Of a DNA stretch of 64,000 nucleotides, positions 1 to 10,266 are shown in pieces. The translations under genes were made by a program, and so were the position numbers. The notes beneath the pieces were generated by a model. That model was not told the DNA's origin, made no database searches, and saw only the letters and a program-made list of their open reading frames with translations. Numbering within the stretch: the first letter of the stretch is position 1; each line of letters begins with the position of its first letter. The stretch spans positions 24,338,324-24,402,323 of the forward strand of contig CM039182.1 in NCBI GenBank assembly GCA_008360975.2, given 5' to 3'. The stretch is from Lichenostomus cassidix (Eukaryota; Chordata; Aves; Passeriformes; Meliphagidae).

Positions 1-51
1 TGAAAGTCAAATTTCAGAGATGTTTCCTGATGTTTTCTAATATTCTTATAG

Positions 52-129
52 GGCACCCTTGAGAAGGAGTTCAAACAAGGGCAAGAAGCGGAAAGAGAAA
101 GAAGCTATTAGGGTGACGTATGGCAGTAG
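52..129 (+). CDS. PPP1R9A: PPP1R9A probable cassette exon (26 codons)
   Basis: This is a 78-base exon candidate between an acceptor (TTCTTATAG) and a good donor (AG|GTATGG). It is open in the required frame: one base completes a codon, then A-P-L-R-R-S-S-N-K-G-K-K-R-K-E-K-E and on to Y-G-S, ending with two bases of an Arg codon. Those two bases join exactly with the first base of the exon at 3214, which itself needs two incoming bases. The peptide is strongly basic. The exon is phase 2-2, so it could be skipped without breaking the frame, as expected of an alternatively spliced insert. I do not recall this segment from the family, so the call rests on splice sites and phase only. Confidence 0.55.
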
Positions 130-3100
130 GTATGGGTGAAAGATTGAGGACGCGAGAAATTATGTGCCAGAAACATTGGAAAAACCTAATCGTCCTAGCA
201 GATGGTGTATTAACAGCCCCACTGACTTCATAAATAAGTGTTAAGCTTTGAGATAACCTGAGCTTACAAACCTAGATTCCTTGGCTCACAGAAAGCTAAC
301 ATATAATCTAAAAATATTTGGAGGTTTATAGTGTCATAAAACCGTAGAATTTCTCAAGCTGGAGGTGTCTCACAAGGATCGTCAAGTCCAACTTGATCAT
401 TGCTGCTGTTGCGTCCACTAATGGGATTTGCAGAAATAGATTTTCAGAGCAGCCCTACAAGATGCACAGAGTCAGTTAATAATGTCCATGAACCAGAAAC
501 CTTGACACAATTACACATATTTTTTTTTAAAGCCCCCAGAGAGAGGTTGGGCAGCAGCTGTTCACTGCAGCTTTGCAGCACCCACACTAGGAATGCTTTC
601 AGAATGGTTTTTTTTTCTGAAAATGAGCATCTTAAGTTGAAAAATGGGAAAAATGCTGACTGCATGTGAGATCAACAACTTTCAGGCAATGAATTGTGAA
701 TTCCTTGTGAGAACTGATGAGACCACATCACCAGCATCAGTACTCTGGATAGATAAGTGAATGTTCACAACAGCAGGAGGCAATCTTCTCTGCAAAAGCT
801 AGTGTAGATTTTTACTTAAATACTTACGAGTCTGACAAGATCACAGCATGATACCTGGTTCCAGGTACAAAAGACAAAGTCAGGAGGGCTAAGCAAACTT
901 AATATGTTCCAAAAGTCTAGAAAGGACATAGCAACTCAAAAACTCTGCACATAAAACAATACAAAAAACCTACATGATGAAAGAGCTATTGGAAGAAAGC
1001 AAAGTTTGAATGCTATTCATAAAAACATTGTGGTGGAAAATCAGGCTGTAACCATTTGTGCTGTTCTGCTGACAGTCTGATATATGGAAACCCAGTGACA
1101 AGTACATTGTGTAGCTCCATAAAATCAGAAAAGCAAAAGAAACCTTCCTTACTCCCTCAGGCACACTGTACTGAAGTGCAATGTTCTGTCTCAGCATACA
1201 TTTGTACATTTGTATTCTGCAAATATCTGGCAGGATCTTCACTGATCTTAGGCAGCAGTCACCACCTCTCTGCTAGTGTCAGAAAACCTGTCCCAGTGTG
1301 TCTGCTCGCAGCGTGACATGGAGTCAGTGATACTCACTGCTAGGTTTCCCTAGTGACAGGGAGAGGTTTGTTAAAGCCAAATCTCTGCACTTTATGTGGC
1401 TGTGAGGCAGCTAGTGCCCTTAGCAGGCTGTTAGACATCATGCAGCATTTAGGTACCAAGCCACAGCATGGGGGAAATGAACGTATACTTGTTTGTGAGA
1501 ACTTGAATGTCCCTTACACCAGCACAGCACATGATAGATGTTTGTGAGATCCCATAGGTGTCTTCCTTAGAGAAAGCAGATCTCAGCATAGGTATCCACT
1601 GCTTATTAGTCCATGTGATAAAACAGTTATTTATGCTGTTTCTTAGTATTTCTTTAATACAGTTCAATATCCCAATTACAGTTGCTAAAAGTAAAGTTTA
1701 ATACAGCTTTCAATGTTAAAATTCATGAGCTTTTGTAAATTCTTACTCTACCTCTGTAAACCGGAATGTTACTATTTCACTATAACTTTTTAAACAGTCA
1801 TTGTCGCTTCTTTTGTTACTAATTCCAAGAATTTGTCTCAGAAGAAATGTGAGGATGTTTTCTCTACAAGTCCAGAGCTGAATAAGCTCTTTGAAAAGAC
1901 AGCATCCTGTTATAATTATGTCCATTACAGCAACTGATTGATGTAGAATTAATCATATTGTCAGATGAGTGTTACATGCATTATTTTACCATTGCCAGAA
2001 AGTAGCACTCAGGATGTGTAAATAAAATCCAAAATTATTTCCTAAATCTGCTGCTAATGTTACAGATATGAAAAATATTCCTCATTGAAGTAAGGAACAT
2101 ATATTTCCCTGCCTGAAGTTAGGTGATTCAGGCAACAGGATTTGTGTTTATTTTCTACGTTCAAGCAAGATTACAGGATGAGAGGGAAGTAAAGGACTGG
2201 GTCAGAGACATCCACCTTTCTTTATGTCACTAAATGGAGTATGATTCTCCGGCTTCCATAGGTGGGGGTCCTTTGACAACCTCACTTTCATCCATACAGA
2301 AAAGATGCTTTACAATATATGTGGTCTAGTGATTGTGTTAATAATGATTTAGAAGCTGTCCAGAAGGTAGATGTTGAGGGAGAATTATGTAGGTGCCATT
2401 TACACATGGCTGCTAAGGACAGTGAGGTTTTAGTGCTCTGAAACAGTAATGTGTATGTTGATATAAATAATATGATTCTGTGACATATACATAAATTCTT
2501 GGAGGCAGATATTTTGCATAGTTATTTTTAATTTACACACTGTACTGATATATTTAGCAAATAAAATTTAGCTATTTTTGTTTGTAACTGTTACCTTTGC
2601 CTCGATTACTGCAGTCTTCATTATTACAAAGAGAGAAGCTGATAAAGTCCCATATTCATCTTTCTATATCAATATTTTAATAATTAATTTAAAAGTACTA
2701 TAATAGTACTTCATATGTATTTAGCTGTTGTTACAAAGGAACATCTTCATAGATGGATACAGATGCATCTGATTCATTCTGCCTGTGCTCAAAATCCAAG
2801 CCAGATCTTTGGGAACCAGGGCCCACTTGGGTCAGTGCTGAGTCTAATGATTTAATCATGCTGAGATACCACTGGGGCTCAGAAATGCACAAACACAACA
2901 TGTGGCTTCTTGACAGGAGCTGGTTCTCATCCGAATAGTGGGAGTACAGGCATTTTCAACTGGCATCTGTCTCCATTTGTTGGGTGTATGTTGTCTTAAG
3001 GAAGCTTGAGTTAGAAAAAGAATCAAAAGAACATGCTTTTTTCTTTTGCTGAAGGAGAGATTTCAGGCCTGCCCCTACCAGCTGCATGCCGCTCAGTTCT

Positions 3101-6100
3101 TTAGTCACAGTTACAGGCAATGTCACTTTTTCTACAATTAGCTGCCTCTGTGGCATTTTGTTTTCCCTTCTTTTATAATCTAATGCATATTCCTACTCCT
3201 TTCTCTTGAACAGGACTGTCAGAGAGATGCTGCAGAAATCAGCAAACACTAAATCTTTAGCAGAGCGATCCTCCTCTCTCCCACACTGTGTACCATTCAC
3301 ATGGTATGGAGAGAGCGGCAAGGGATCCAATTCTTCCAGCAACCTGCCGTCGCCTACCAGCTCAACTGAACCTTCCTCTGAAAATTTAAGCCCAGCTAAA
3401 AAAGGGTCAAAGGTAGAAAATAAAAACTACCTTATTCCCACTGTGTTGAGTAGCATAATTGGCTTTGTGATTCTGGAGAAAAGAACAGGCCAATATGTGA
3501 CTACTACAATAAACAGTGCATGGTGTTCATTGTACGGTAACAGCTCATCCAAACAGAACATCTCTGTCATTGTACCATTCCCTGTTCTACCTTTTTACTC
3601 TGTCTTAATGTACATTATTTCAGTAAACTAACTGTGGTGTGCTGTACCGTAACAAAAGCAAGTGGTGCCAGTGGAAATTAGCATTTGGATCCACTGAACA
3701 AATGCTAGATTTGTGTATTCAGTTATAGATACTTTCTTCATTCTTCAGGACTGGTAGTGGGAATACGTACCCATGTTCAAATGAGGTGTTTGCAAGTGAA
3801 GAAATGCTGTATGCCATCAGTCATTTGCCTTTTTCCCCCAGTAATGAAATCTGTTTGTCGTGCATGCTGGATGTCGGATTTAATTCTATGTATGAATATG
3901 CTTGAACTGCAAATATGAATTATTGCAATTTAATACATCTGTGTGATTCCTTTCTATGTGCATGAATGTTTCAGCATGAAAACTCCTTAAATAACCCTTA
4001 GTTAAGTAATATACTTAGCTTTTTCATGTTTATTTTCATTTCTGGAAAATATTTCTTTGCCTGTAACTTCTTATGACTTATAGCACTTGATTTTTTATAT
4101 TGATCTGGAAAAAAGAAGCAGATCTGGTTCTCGACTTTGCACAGGAATATGCATCAGAAATCTAATTTCTCTGTCTTCTAGCACCAAATGCATGTTCATA
4201 ACAGCAGTTTCCACAGGCATTTCTTATATTTTTGATGCCAAAAGCTAATGATACATTACTTCTGCTGTGCACTAAGCTATGCAAGGTCATAGCTGTTCTT
4301 GTGTTACCTGGCAGGGAGAGCAACACAAGGCTTACAGCAGTCCAAATCAGATTGATAGAGAAGACCACCAATGAAATCTCTGAAGATTGAAGAGAAATTA
4401 ATTGCTTACCTCTTCTCTTTTGGGGAAAAAAATTAGATCTGTAAATCCACTTTGTGTATCTAAACAAACATTGTTTAAAATGAGTTTTCAAATGGGGGGA
4501 AAAGCACACCCTCTTAGATAGTATTGAGGTTGTGGGGCTATCCTAATTATTACCCGGCCTTGTCTGTCTTGTTTTTCTATAGAAAACGAAATTTTAAAAG
4601 CTTAAAATTATTTTAAAGCTGAAGCTTGCACAAAGTAGAGGTGAAAGAATCAAAGTACTCAAAAAAGAAAAATATGCTCTTCACACAACAGGAGGTAGAG
4701 CTGTTGAACTCCTGGCCTAAGAATGCTGTGTGGGCTAAGGAAGCAGCTAAGGAAGCTGCTCAGATTTCCTTCTCCTCTATAAAGAGCTGGGAAAAACAGG
4801 AATTCTAAACGTAGGTGAGAGAAAAACAATCACAAAAATGTTCTTATGTTCTCTGTAAAGTTTGCAGGCTCTTAAATTAAGAGTTTCTGTACTGCTATTC
4901 AGGCTTTTAAAGCACAGCATTATACCAATATTTAGTTGGATTTCCAGCAAAACTAGGAGGACCAACACGTGATATTTTTGGAAGTCTTCATGATTTCAGG
5001 AAAGACAGGTCAAATATCTTGAGGCAGATAGAAGGATCCCTCTTTTAGTGTTATTTTTATTGTTTCACTTTTTAAAGTGAATGTCAAAGATTAATTGAAT
5101 TTAGTACTCATTTAGATGTTAGAGTAGAGAGTAGAGGTCTCTGTATTGTCAAGTGTATATTCGAGTTAAATGGAATATCATGGTGTCCTTAATCTTTTAT
5201 GTATTTTGGTTTTTTTCATCGTTCTCCCTCTAGTGTGAAATACTTATTAATTTTTGTCTTACTCTAATGGTAATTTTGTTGTATTCCTGAAAAGTATGTG
5301 CCTGCTTTTGCTATTATTTGCTGTAAGATGTGATGTCTCTCATTGCATTGTTAAGAAAAAAACAGTGTTTGTTTTATGGTTATTGGTTCAGTAAATAACA
5401 TTCAATATCCAAAGATATTTTTTACTTCCAGTTTTTTTCTAAAGGCATAGGCAAAGAGGGAGGATCCTTTCACTTTTCAAGGAGATTATTTGGGACTCAG
5501 AAGTGGATTCACAGGATATTCTCCTTGCTCTTTCAATAGGAGTTTTCACTTCTCTCTGTTCATTAATTCTCTGTCCTATTCTTTGTGCTACTGCCTGTGC
5601 TACACTTCTCCTGAGCATTTGGAGGACAGTAAATGCTAGTGATTAACCTGCAGAAGCAGTAATTTAGCTCCAGGATGAGTGCCAGAATCTTAGAGCCTGG
5701 AAATTGCTTTTAGACACCTTTGTTATTCATTGAGGCATTAAACTGGCAAAGGTGTCTCATGAAGTACAGAGTGGTAAAAATACTGTGCATTCTATAAATA
5801 GTAACAGTACAAAACATTAGGCTTCCTCATGTGTATTGTGATTGGTTTGGTAAATGATTGAAATCACTCCTGAGCTATGCCAGCCTGGAAGACTGAAAGC
5901 ACATTTCCCTTTTATATGCATCTAGGAAGTAATTTGTTCATACTTACTCCTCTTTTTCTCCACAGAATTTCACATTCAATGATGATTTCAGTCCCAGCAG
6001 CACAAGTTCAGCTGATCTGAGTGGTTTAGGTGCAGAACCTAAAACTCCAGGCTTCTCACACTCCTTAGCACTGTCATCAGATGAGGTATGCTGATGAAAT

Positions 6101-9100
6101 TGTTTAATTTGGGAAGTAGTTGTTTTCTTTTACCTATGTCATCTCACCTGATTATTCAAATAATAAAGGAAGGGTTTTAGGCAGTAGGATTGGAGCAAAA
6201 AATGAAGCGTGGTTTCTAAATTAAGATTTTCCTTGTTTGTATAATAATGACTTAAAATAATGTCCTGTTATAATGGGGAAGTGGAATGCAGTTGGTGTCC
6301 TAAGAGATGCTATATCCTCCCATGCATCAATAAAATTTTTCTAAATATGTATGTGTGGACATATACATATGAATACACTAAACTGGGTATAACTGAGAGA
6401 GTTTCAATGTACCATACATACAGTGCAGTTTGGTAAATATAGTTGAGATGTAAGGCACCTTCACCTACACCAGATTTTACCCTGACAGAATGACCTGTAC
6501 ATGCAGTAATTGTGTGTTACTGTACCTGAATGTGCATGTATTAATTATATTGTGTATGTCTTAATCCACTTTGCATTCTTTGTGCTTGCTTTGCACAGTG
6601 GATTTGAAGTCAGTTACTTCAAAGCAGAGTTTTTTTAAACAATGATAGCATTCCTAACCCTGTAGATTGGTGACATATTTGAGCTGAATATTGCAAATAC
6701 TCTTCTTAAAATACTAGTTTTGTAACTCAGTTGTGAGTGAGGCTGCACTGTTTGACAGTAGCTGACACAGCACATTCTGTGAAGTCAGGAAACTTGTGCA
6801 TTTGTTCTTTTACAAACACTGCATAAGAACTCCATATTTTTCATGTGAGATTTGAGCCACGTTGTTTTGACTAGAGAGGAGGAACTTCTCTATACCTTCT
6901 ATACCTTTCTTTTTATTTTAATGATATGTAGGGTTTTTATTACTGCCTGCATGGTTTACATGGGTTTAAAGAATGAGAGCTGTTCTGTGTAACTCTATTT
7001 GCCAAACTGCAAGTCTGCAAACCCAACCATGCTTTTGAGGTTGCTTTTTGCATGTAATTAAGGGCAAAAATTCATGAGAAAAGGAGACTGCAGCCAGGTC
7101 TTACACTGTCAATTACTGAAAACAGCAAAGTCATCATTTGCACTTTATCTAGTGTTAGTACTGTCACGATAATGTATTTCATTCTCTTAACTTGTTTAAT
7201 TCCCCTTATGTATTTAATTGTGGCAATGCCCTGTTCAGAGTGGTATTGAATTAAAAGCTTAAACACGCTTTCATTTTGCATGTTCAGCTCTCTACTTTAT
7301 CACTTCTAAAATACCAAGCCTGAACAGGTCCATAAAAATGAGTGTGATTTCTCCATCCTCTGCTGTGTGCTGAATTGCTGCCTCTGGATGAGGCCATGTG
7401 TTCAGCAGAGCTGCCCTGGAAGCCTCTTCAGGCACCCTGGATGGGGATGAGGCTGATGCTGCTCCTCAGCACTCCTCCACTCCTGCTTCCCCAGCAGCTC
7501 CAGCGGCATTCAAAGAAGATGGTAAAATGAAAGGGTGGGGAGGAAACCCAGTTCTTGCAGTAGGTTCTCCTCTAATTAATGAGCTTTTGCTCTTGGAAAT
7601 TGAAGCCAAAAGAGAGGTTCCCACCAGTTCTAGGGTATCAAGATCAGGAACTCCAAAGGGGTTTCATGGATGCAGTGTCAGGTTTAGCTGCCAAATCGCG
7701 TGTGTGCTGAGCTTTCAACATAACCTCTTTGCTTCTGGAAATAATTATCCTGAAAGAAATGTTGTTGGTTTTGAGTAGCCGTATCTGTTTGCAAATCTTG
7801 GTGCAAATCTGTTTGCAAATCTTGCCGTTGCCTGAAAATTTACATGCTGTTATGTGTTTGGTACTTTGTTTCTATAATGCTTTTCTTTCCCATTTCTTTG
7901 TTGCTCCCTCACTCAGAGCCTGGATATGATTGATGATGAGGTGAGATACCAGTGTGCTGTTGTGGTGAATCGCGTGACAACACATTGTCTCTTTTGCAGA
8001 GTCACATTTCTTGTCTTGCGGTGTTGTGTGCAAACCCCCTTGTTGGCACAGAACACACAGATGTCACTGGCTCCTCTTTTCCTTGTCTTGAGTTACCCTC
8101 TCCTTGTTGCTGAGAGTTTTCAAGGCCACAGCAAACTGCAGTTTTTGCAGTATGCTGGAAGCAGGAGGAGGATCAGTGTCAGAGCAAATCTAGCAGACCA
8201 GGCATCAGCTGTGCTGAGCTCCTGCTGGCAATAGGAGAAGAAAAAGATAGTGTCCAGCCCTGACAACTGGACAGCCAGAAGTGGAGAGAGCTCCCAGCAT
8301 CATCTAAACTAGTGTAAAAGCTACTCTAACAGCAGACAGCTGCTGCAGCCTGTAGCAGCTGCTTTGCTGACCACAGCCAGCACAGAATAGCTTTTGTTTG
8401 AGGCCCCACTGGCATACCCGTGGGTGGAATAAAGTGGCAGAGCAGGGACATGGGGCTGCTCCAGCAGTTGACACCTCACTTGCCCTTTTTTGGTGGGCTT
8501 TGTGCTCTCACCCAGAGCAGCACAATGTGATGAGAGCAGGGCCAGGACTGTGGGATCACTGTGTGTTCCGTACCACTCCTCTGTGCCATCTCACATGTCT
8601 TCTTCCATACATTGTATGAGTCTCACTGGATGTTTGATATCATCACTTTGAATTCTGGAGTGGTTTTCTAAGGGTTTTATTTCCTCCCTGAATTTCCTTT
8701 TTATAGCTCAAAAAAATCATAAAGATCTGTGAACGAGCCCAGGAAGTGGAATGCGCAATTCATTGCATCCTCTAAAAACCTGCTAATTTGAAGGATAAAA
8801 GTCTTGTGAGGGAATGGGAGTATACAAGGTTTGAATTGTGCCACCTGGCCGTTTCAGTCCCTGCTGGGGTTAAAAGGCATGCCAGTTCCTTTTCCTTCTA
8901 TGATTCTGTAGATGAAAGATTTTTTTGTCTACCTTGTACTCCTTTGCTTCCTCAGAGATGTAATTATAGCAGTGTGAAATTATTATTGTTGTAGTGCAAA
9001 GATAGTACAGATACCTGTGCTCTGATGCTGATGCTTTGTGCAGAAAAATATTGTTACTCATCTGTGTTACCCTTTTAATAATAATGTAGCATGTTTTTGT

Positions 9101-10266
9101 CACAGATCCTTGACGATGGACAGTCTCCTAAGCACAGTCAGTGTCAGAGTCGTGCTGTTCACGAGTGGAGTGTGCAGCAGGTTTCCCACTGGTTGATGAG
9201 CCTGAACCTTGAACAATATGTTTCCGAATTCAGTGCCCAGAACATTAATGGGGAGCATCTCCTTCAGCTGGATGGGAGTAAGCTCAAGGTAATTAACTGA
9301 CTGGGCTTCAGGATTAACTGTAGTATTTTTCATCACTTTACATCATCTCAAAGGCAGTAAGAATTCATCCAGAAAGCAGTGAATCCTTTTGCATGGAGTC
9401 ATGATACACTAGTATAATAAACAAAAAGTGTAAAGCCACAGCAACACTTTAAGAAATTCCCATATGCACTTGGATTCAGAAGCTTCAGAAATAGAAGGCA
9501 TTAGCTTTGTGAAAATTCTGGTGTATATAATGTACCCATATTTGCATGTGCAAATCATATAGCAGTGTGTGAAAGGGGTATTCTTGTAGTAAAAATATGA
9601 GCCTACTTCAGTCAAAAATAATTACAGTAAGAAGTTGTAGGCAGCTCAGTAGATCTGAAGGAACAAGTTTGGTGTTCCTCTTCTGAATTTTTTTGATGGC
9701 ACTTCACTAACTATAAGGGTCTTAGAAGAGTGAAAGTAAACTTGACTAAGGCATAGGAGTGAGAATTTGGAAGTCTTGTTCTATGTGGACTTAGATGATT
9801 TCAATAAAATAATTTATTTGTCTTATTAGCTCAATGAAATCAACATTGGTGGTGGAAATGAGGTCTCATTCTTTAATATTCTAGAAGTGGAAGGCATGGA
9901 ATGTAGTACTTGCACATCAGTAATGTATCTGAGACTGTGTGAGATTTACTTAGTTCTTACAGGGTTATATCTAAGAAGAATTATTGCTAGAATATGAAAA
10001 CAAAACGTGATAGATTAAACCATATGGAATTCTAAATTTTTTCCCCACCTCAGGCTCTTGGTATGGCATCTTCCCAGGACAGAGCAATCGTTAAAAGAAA
10101 GCTAAAGGAAATGAAAGCATCCTTGGAGAAGGCTCGCAAAGCTCAAGAGAAAATGGAAAAGCAAAGGGAAAAGCTTCGGAAGAAGGAGCAAGAGCAACTG
10201 CAGAGGAGATCAAGGAAAACAGACAAGTGTTCATCAGATGCAACAGAGGGCACTAACGAGCAGTGA
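52..10266 (+). CDS. PPP1R9A: Neurabin-1, C-terminal part (gene span, 6 exons)
   Basis: This is the 3' part of the neurabin-1 gene; the 5' exons lie left of the window. Neurabin-1 is a neuronal scaffold that binds F-actin and protein phosphatase 1 and ends in a SAM domain. The coding exons I read are 52-129 (probable cassette), 3214-3412, 5966-6085, 7917-7940, 9106-9288 and 10054-10266. Every junction has AG/GT borders and the phases match throughout. Recognition rests on the conserved C-terminus: a Ser-rich FNDDFSPSSTSSADL segment, the acidic SLDMIDDE/ILDDGQSPKHSQ linker, the SAM domain (EWSVQQVSHWL onward), then a highly charged Lys/Glu/Arg helical tail and a stop. The actin-binding, PP1-binding (KIKF-type) and PDZ regions are not in this window. 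The paralogue spinophilin (PPP1R9B) lacks the SAM domain, so I am confident it is neurabin-1. Confidence 0.93.
130..3213 (+). other. PPP1R9A intron; no gene seen
   Basis: This AT-rich intron lies between the cassette exon and the next PPP1R9A exon. It holds one degenerate CR1 3'-end fragment near 331-400. The short open frames in it have no acceptor/donor pair in the right phase and no recognisable protein. Confidence 0.6.
331..400 (-). mobile_element. Degenerate CR1 LINE 3'-end fragment
   Basis: The stretch reads like the antisense of a CR1 3' terminus: a TCATAAAACCGTAGAATT-type start, then CTCAAGCTGGAGGTGTCTC, then ACAAGGATCGTCAAGTCCAA. It corresponds to the familiar bird pattern of a CATAGAAT repeat, a GGTTGGAAGGGACC block and a GATCATC(G/T)AGTCCAAC block. 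The element therefore points to the minus strand with its 3' end at the low coordinate. It is old and diverged, and its upper boundary is uncertain. Confidence 0.55.
3214..3412 (+). CDS. PPP1R9A: PPP1R9A exon, Ser-rich linker
   Basis: This 199-base exon runs from a TTGAACAG acceptor to an AAAG|GTAGAA donor. Its first base completes a codon and it ends on a codon boundary. It encodes TVREMLQKSAN, then a Ser/Pro/Asn-rich, low-complexity linker with SSSLPHCVPFTWYG and LPSPTSSTEPSSE. Such a linker sits between the coiled-coil region and the SAM domain in neurabin-1. The open frame continues past the donor into the intron, so retention would give a C-terminus truncated at 3631; I take the splice as the normal product. 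Confidence 0.85.
3413..5965 (+). other. PPP1R9A intron; nothing else seen
   Basis: This AT-rich intron separates the Ser-rich exon and the FNDDFSP exon. I see no coding exon, RNA gene or recognisable repeat in it. Confidence 0.6.
5966..6085 (+). CDS. PPP1R9A: PPP1R9A exon, FNDDFSP segment (40 codons)
   Basis: This 120-base, phase 0-0 exon has acceptor TTTTTCTCCACAG and donor GAG|GTATGC. It encodes NFTFNDDFSPSSTSSADLSG followed by LGAEPKTPGF and ends in ALSSDE. The segment is strongly conserved in vertebrate neurabin-1 and is the clearest single identifier of the gene upstream of the SAM domain. It is rich in Ser-Pro and Thr-Pro sites, so phosphorylation is plausible, but that is inference. 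Confidence 0.93.
6086..7916 (+). other. PPP1R9A intron before the microexon
   Basis: The intron contains an open frame at 7398-7778 that was considered and rejected as an exon. It also has a short tandem repeat of CTGTTTGCAAATCTTG-type units near 7785-7825, about 100 bases upstream of the microexon. Two TGC triplets lie in the last 40 bases before the acceptor. Nothing else is recognisable. Confidence 0.55.
7917..7940 (+). CDS. PPP1R9A: PPP1R9A microexon encoding SLDMIDDE
   Basis: This is a 24-base exon, phase 0-0, with acceptor CTCACTCAG and donor GAG|GTGAGA. It encodes Ser-Leu-Asp-Met-Ile-Asp-Asp-Glu, an acidic octapeptide that joins SSDE to ILDDGQSPK. The joined sequence is the known neurabin-1 C-terminal linker, so the exon is real even though it is far too short for ORF detection. 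A TGC lies about 15 bases upstream of the acceptor in a pyrimidine-rich tract, an arrangement typical of neural microexons that depend on the splicing factor SRRM4. Skipping it would keep the frame. Confidence 0.93.
7941..9105 (+). other. PPP1R9A intron; nothing else seen
   Basis: This intron lies between the microexon and the first SAM-domain exon. I see only short chance open frames and a TTCTATGATTCTGT string at about 8896-8909 that resembles a CR1 tail but has no CR1 body attached. Confidence 0.55.
9106..9288 (+). CDS. PPP1R9A: PPP1R9A exon, first part of SAM domain
   Basis: This 183-base, phase 0-0 exon has acceptor TTTTTGTCACAG and donor AAG|GTAATT. It encodes ILDDGQSPKHSQCQSRAVHE and then most of the SAM domain: WSVQQVSHWLMSLNLEQYV, SEFSAQNINGEHLLQLDG and SKLK. 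The aromatic and Leu positions of SAM helices 1-4 and the LLQLDG turn are visible. SAM domains mediate oligomerisation or partner binding at the synapse. The domain is split by an intron just before the last helix, and the frame resumes at 10054. Confidence 0.95.
9289..10053 (+). other. PPP1R9A intron inside the SAM domain
   Basis: This is an AT-rich intron of 765 bases. No other feature is recognised in it. Confidence 0.6.
10054..10266 (+). CDS. PPP1R9A: PPP1R9A last coding exon, SAM end and charged tail
   Basis: The exon follows the acceptor TTTTCCCCACCTCAG and runs to a TGA stop at 10264-10266. It encodes ALGMASSQDRAIVKRKLKEM, the final SAM helix (the ALGM...R..V...L pattern), and then a charged helix rich in KARKAQEKMEKQREKLRKKE that would form a coiled coil or single alpha-helix. 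The end, EGTNEQ, closely resembles the mammalian neurabin-1 C-terminus, so the stop is taken as the true one. Confidence 0.95.
   Translation, partial: ALGMASSQDRAIVKRKLKEMKASLEKARKAQEKMEKQREKLRKKEQEQLQRRSRKTDKCSSDATEGTNEQ

Noticed and set aside
132..243. Continuation of the 52-129 segment into a further readable stretch (KIEDARNYVPETLEK) after an in-frame stop
   Set aside because: It needs a frame change across a TGA and has no splice support. The donor at 130 explains the upstream part without it.
7398..7778. Open frame with Ala/Ser/Pro-rich peptide and a GATG|GTAAAA donor in a PPP1R9A intron, considered as a cassette exon
   Set aside because: The neighbouring exons are phase 0-0. The available acceptor and donor give an insert of unmatched phase that would shift the frame, and the peptide is not recognised.
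8896..8909. TTCTATGATTCTGT string resembling the CR1 3' tail
   Set aside because: Only 14 bases match and no CR1 3' UTR sequence is attached on either side.
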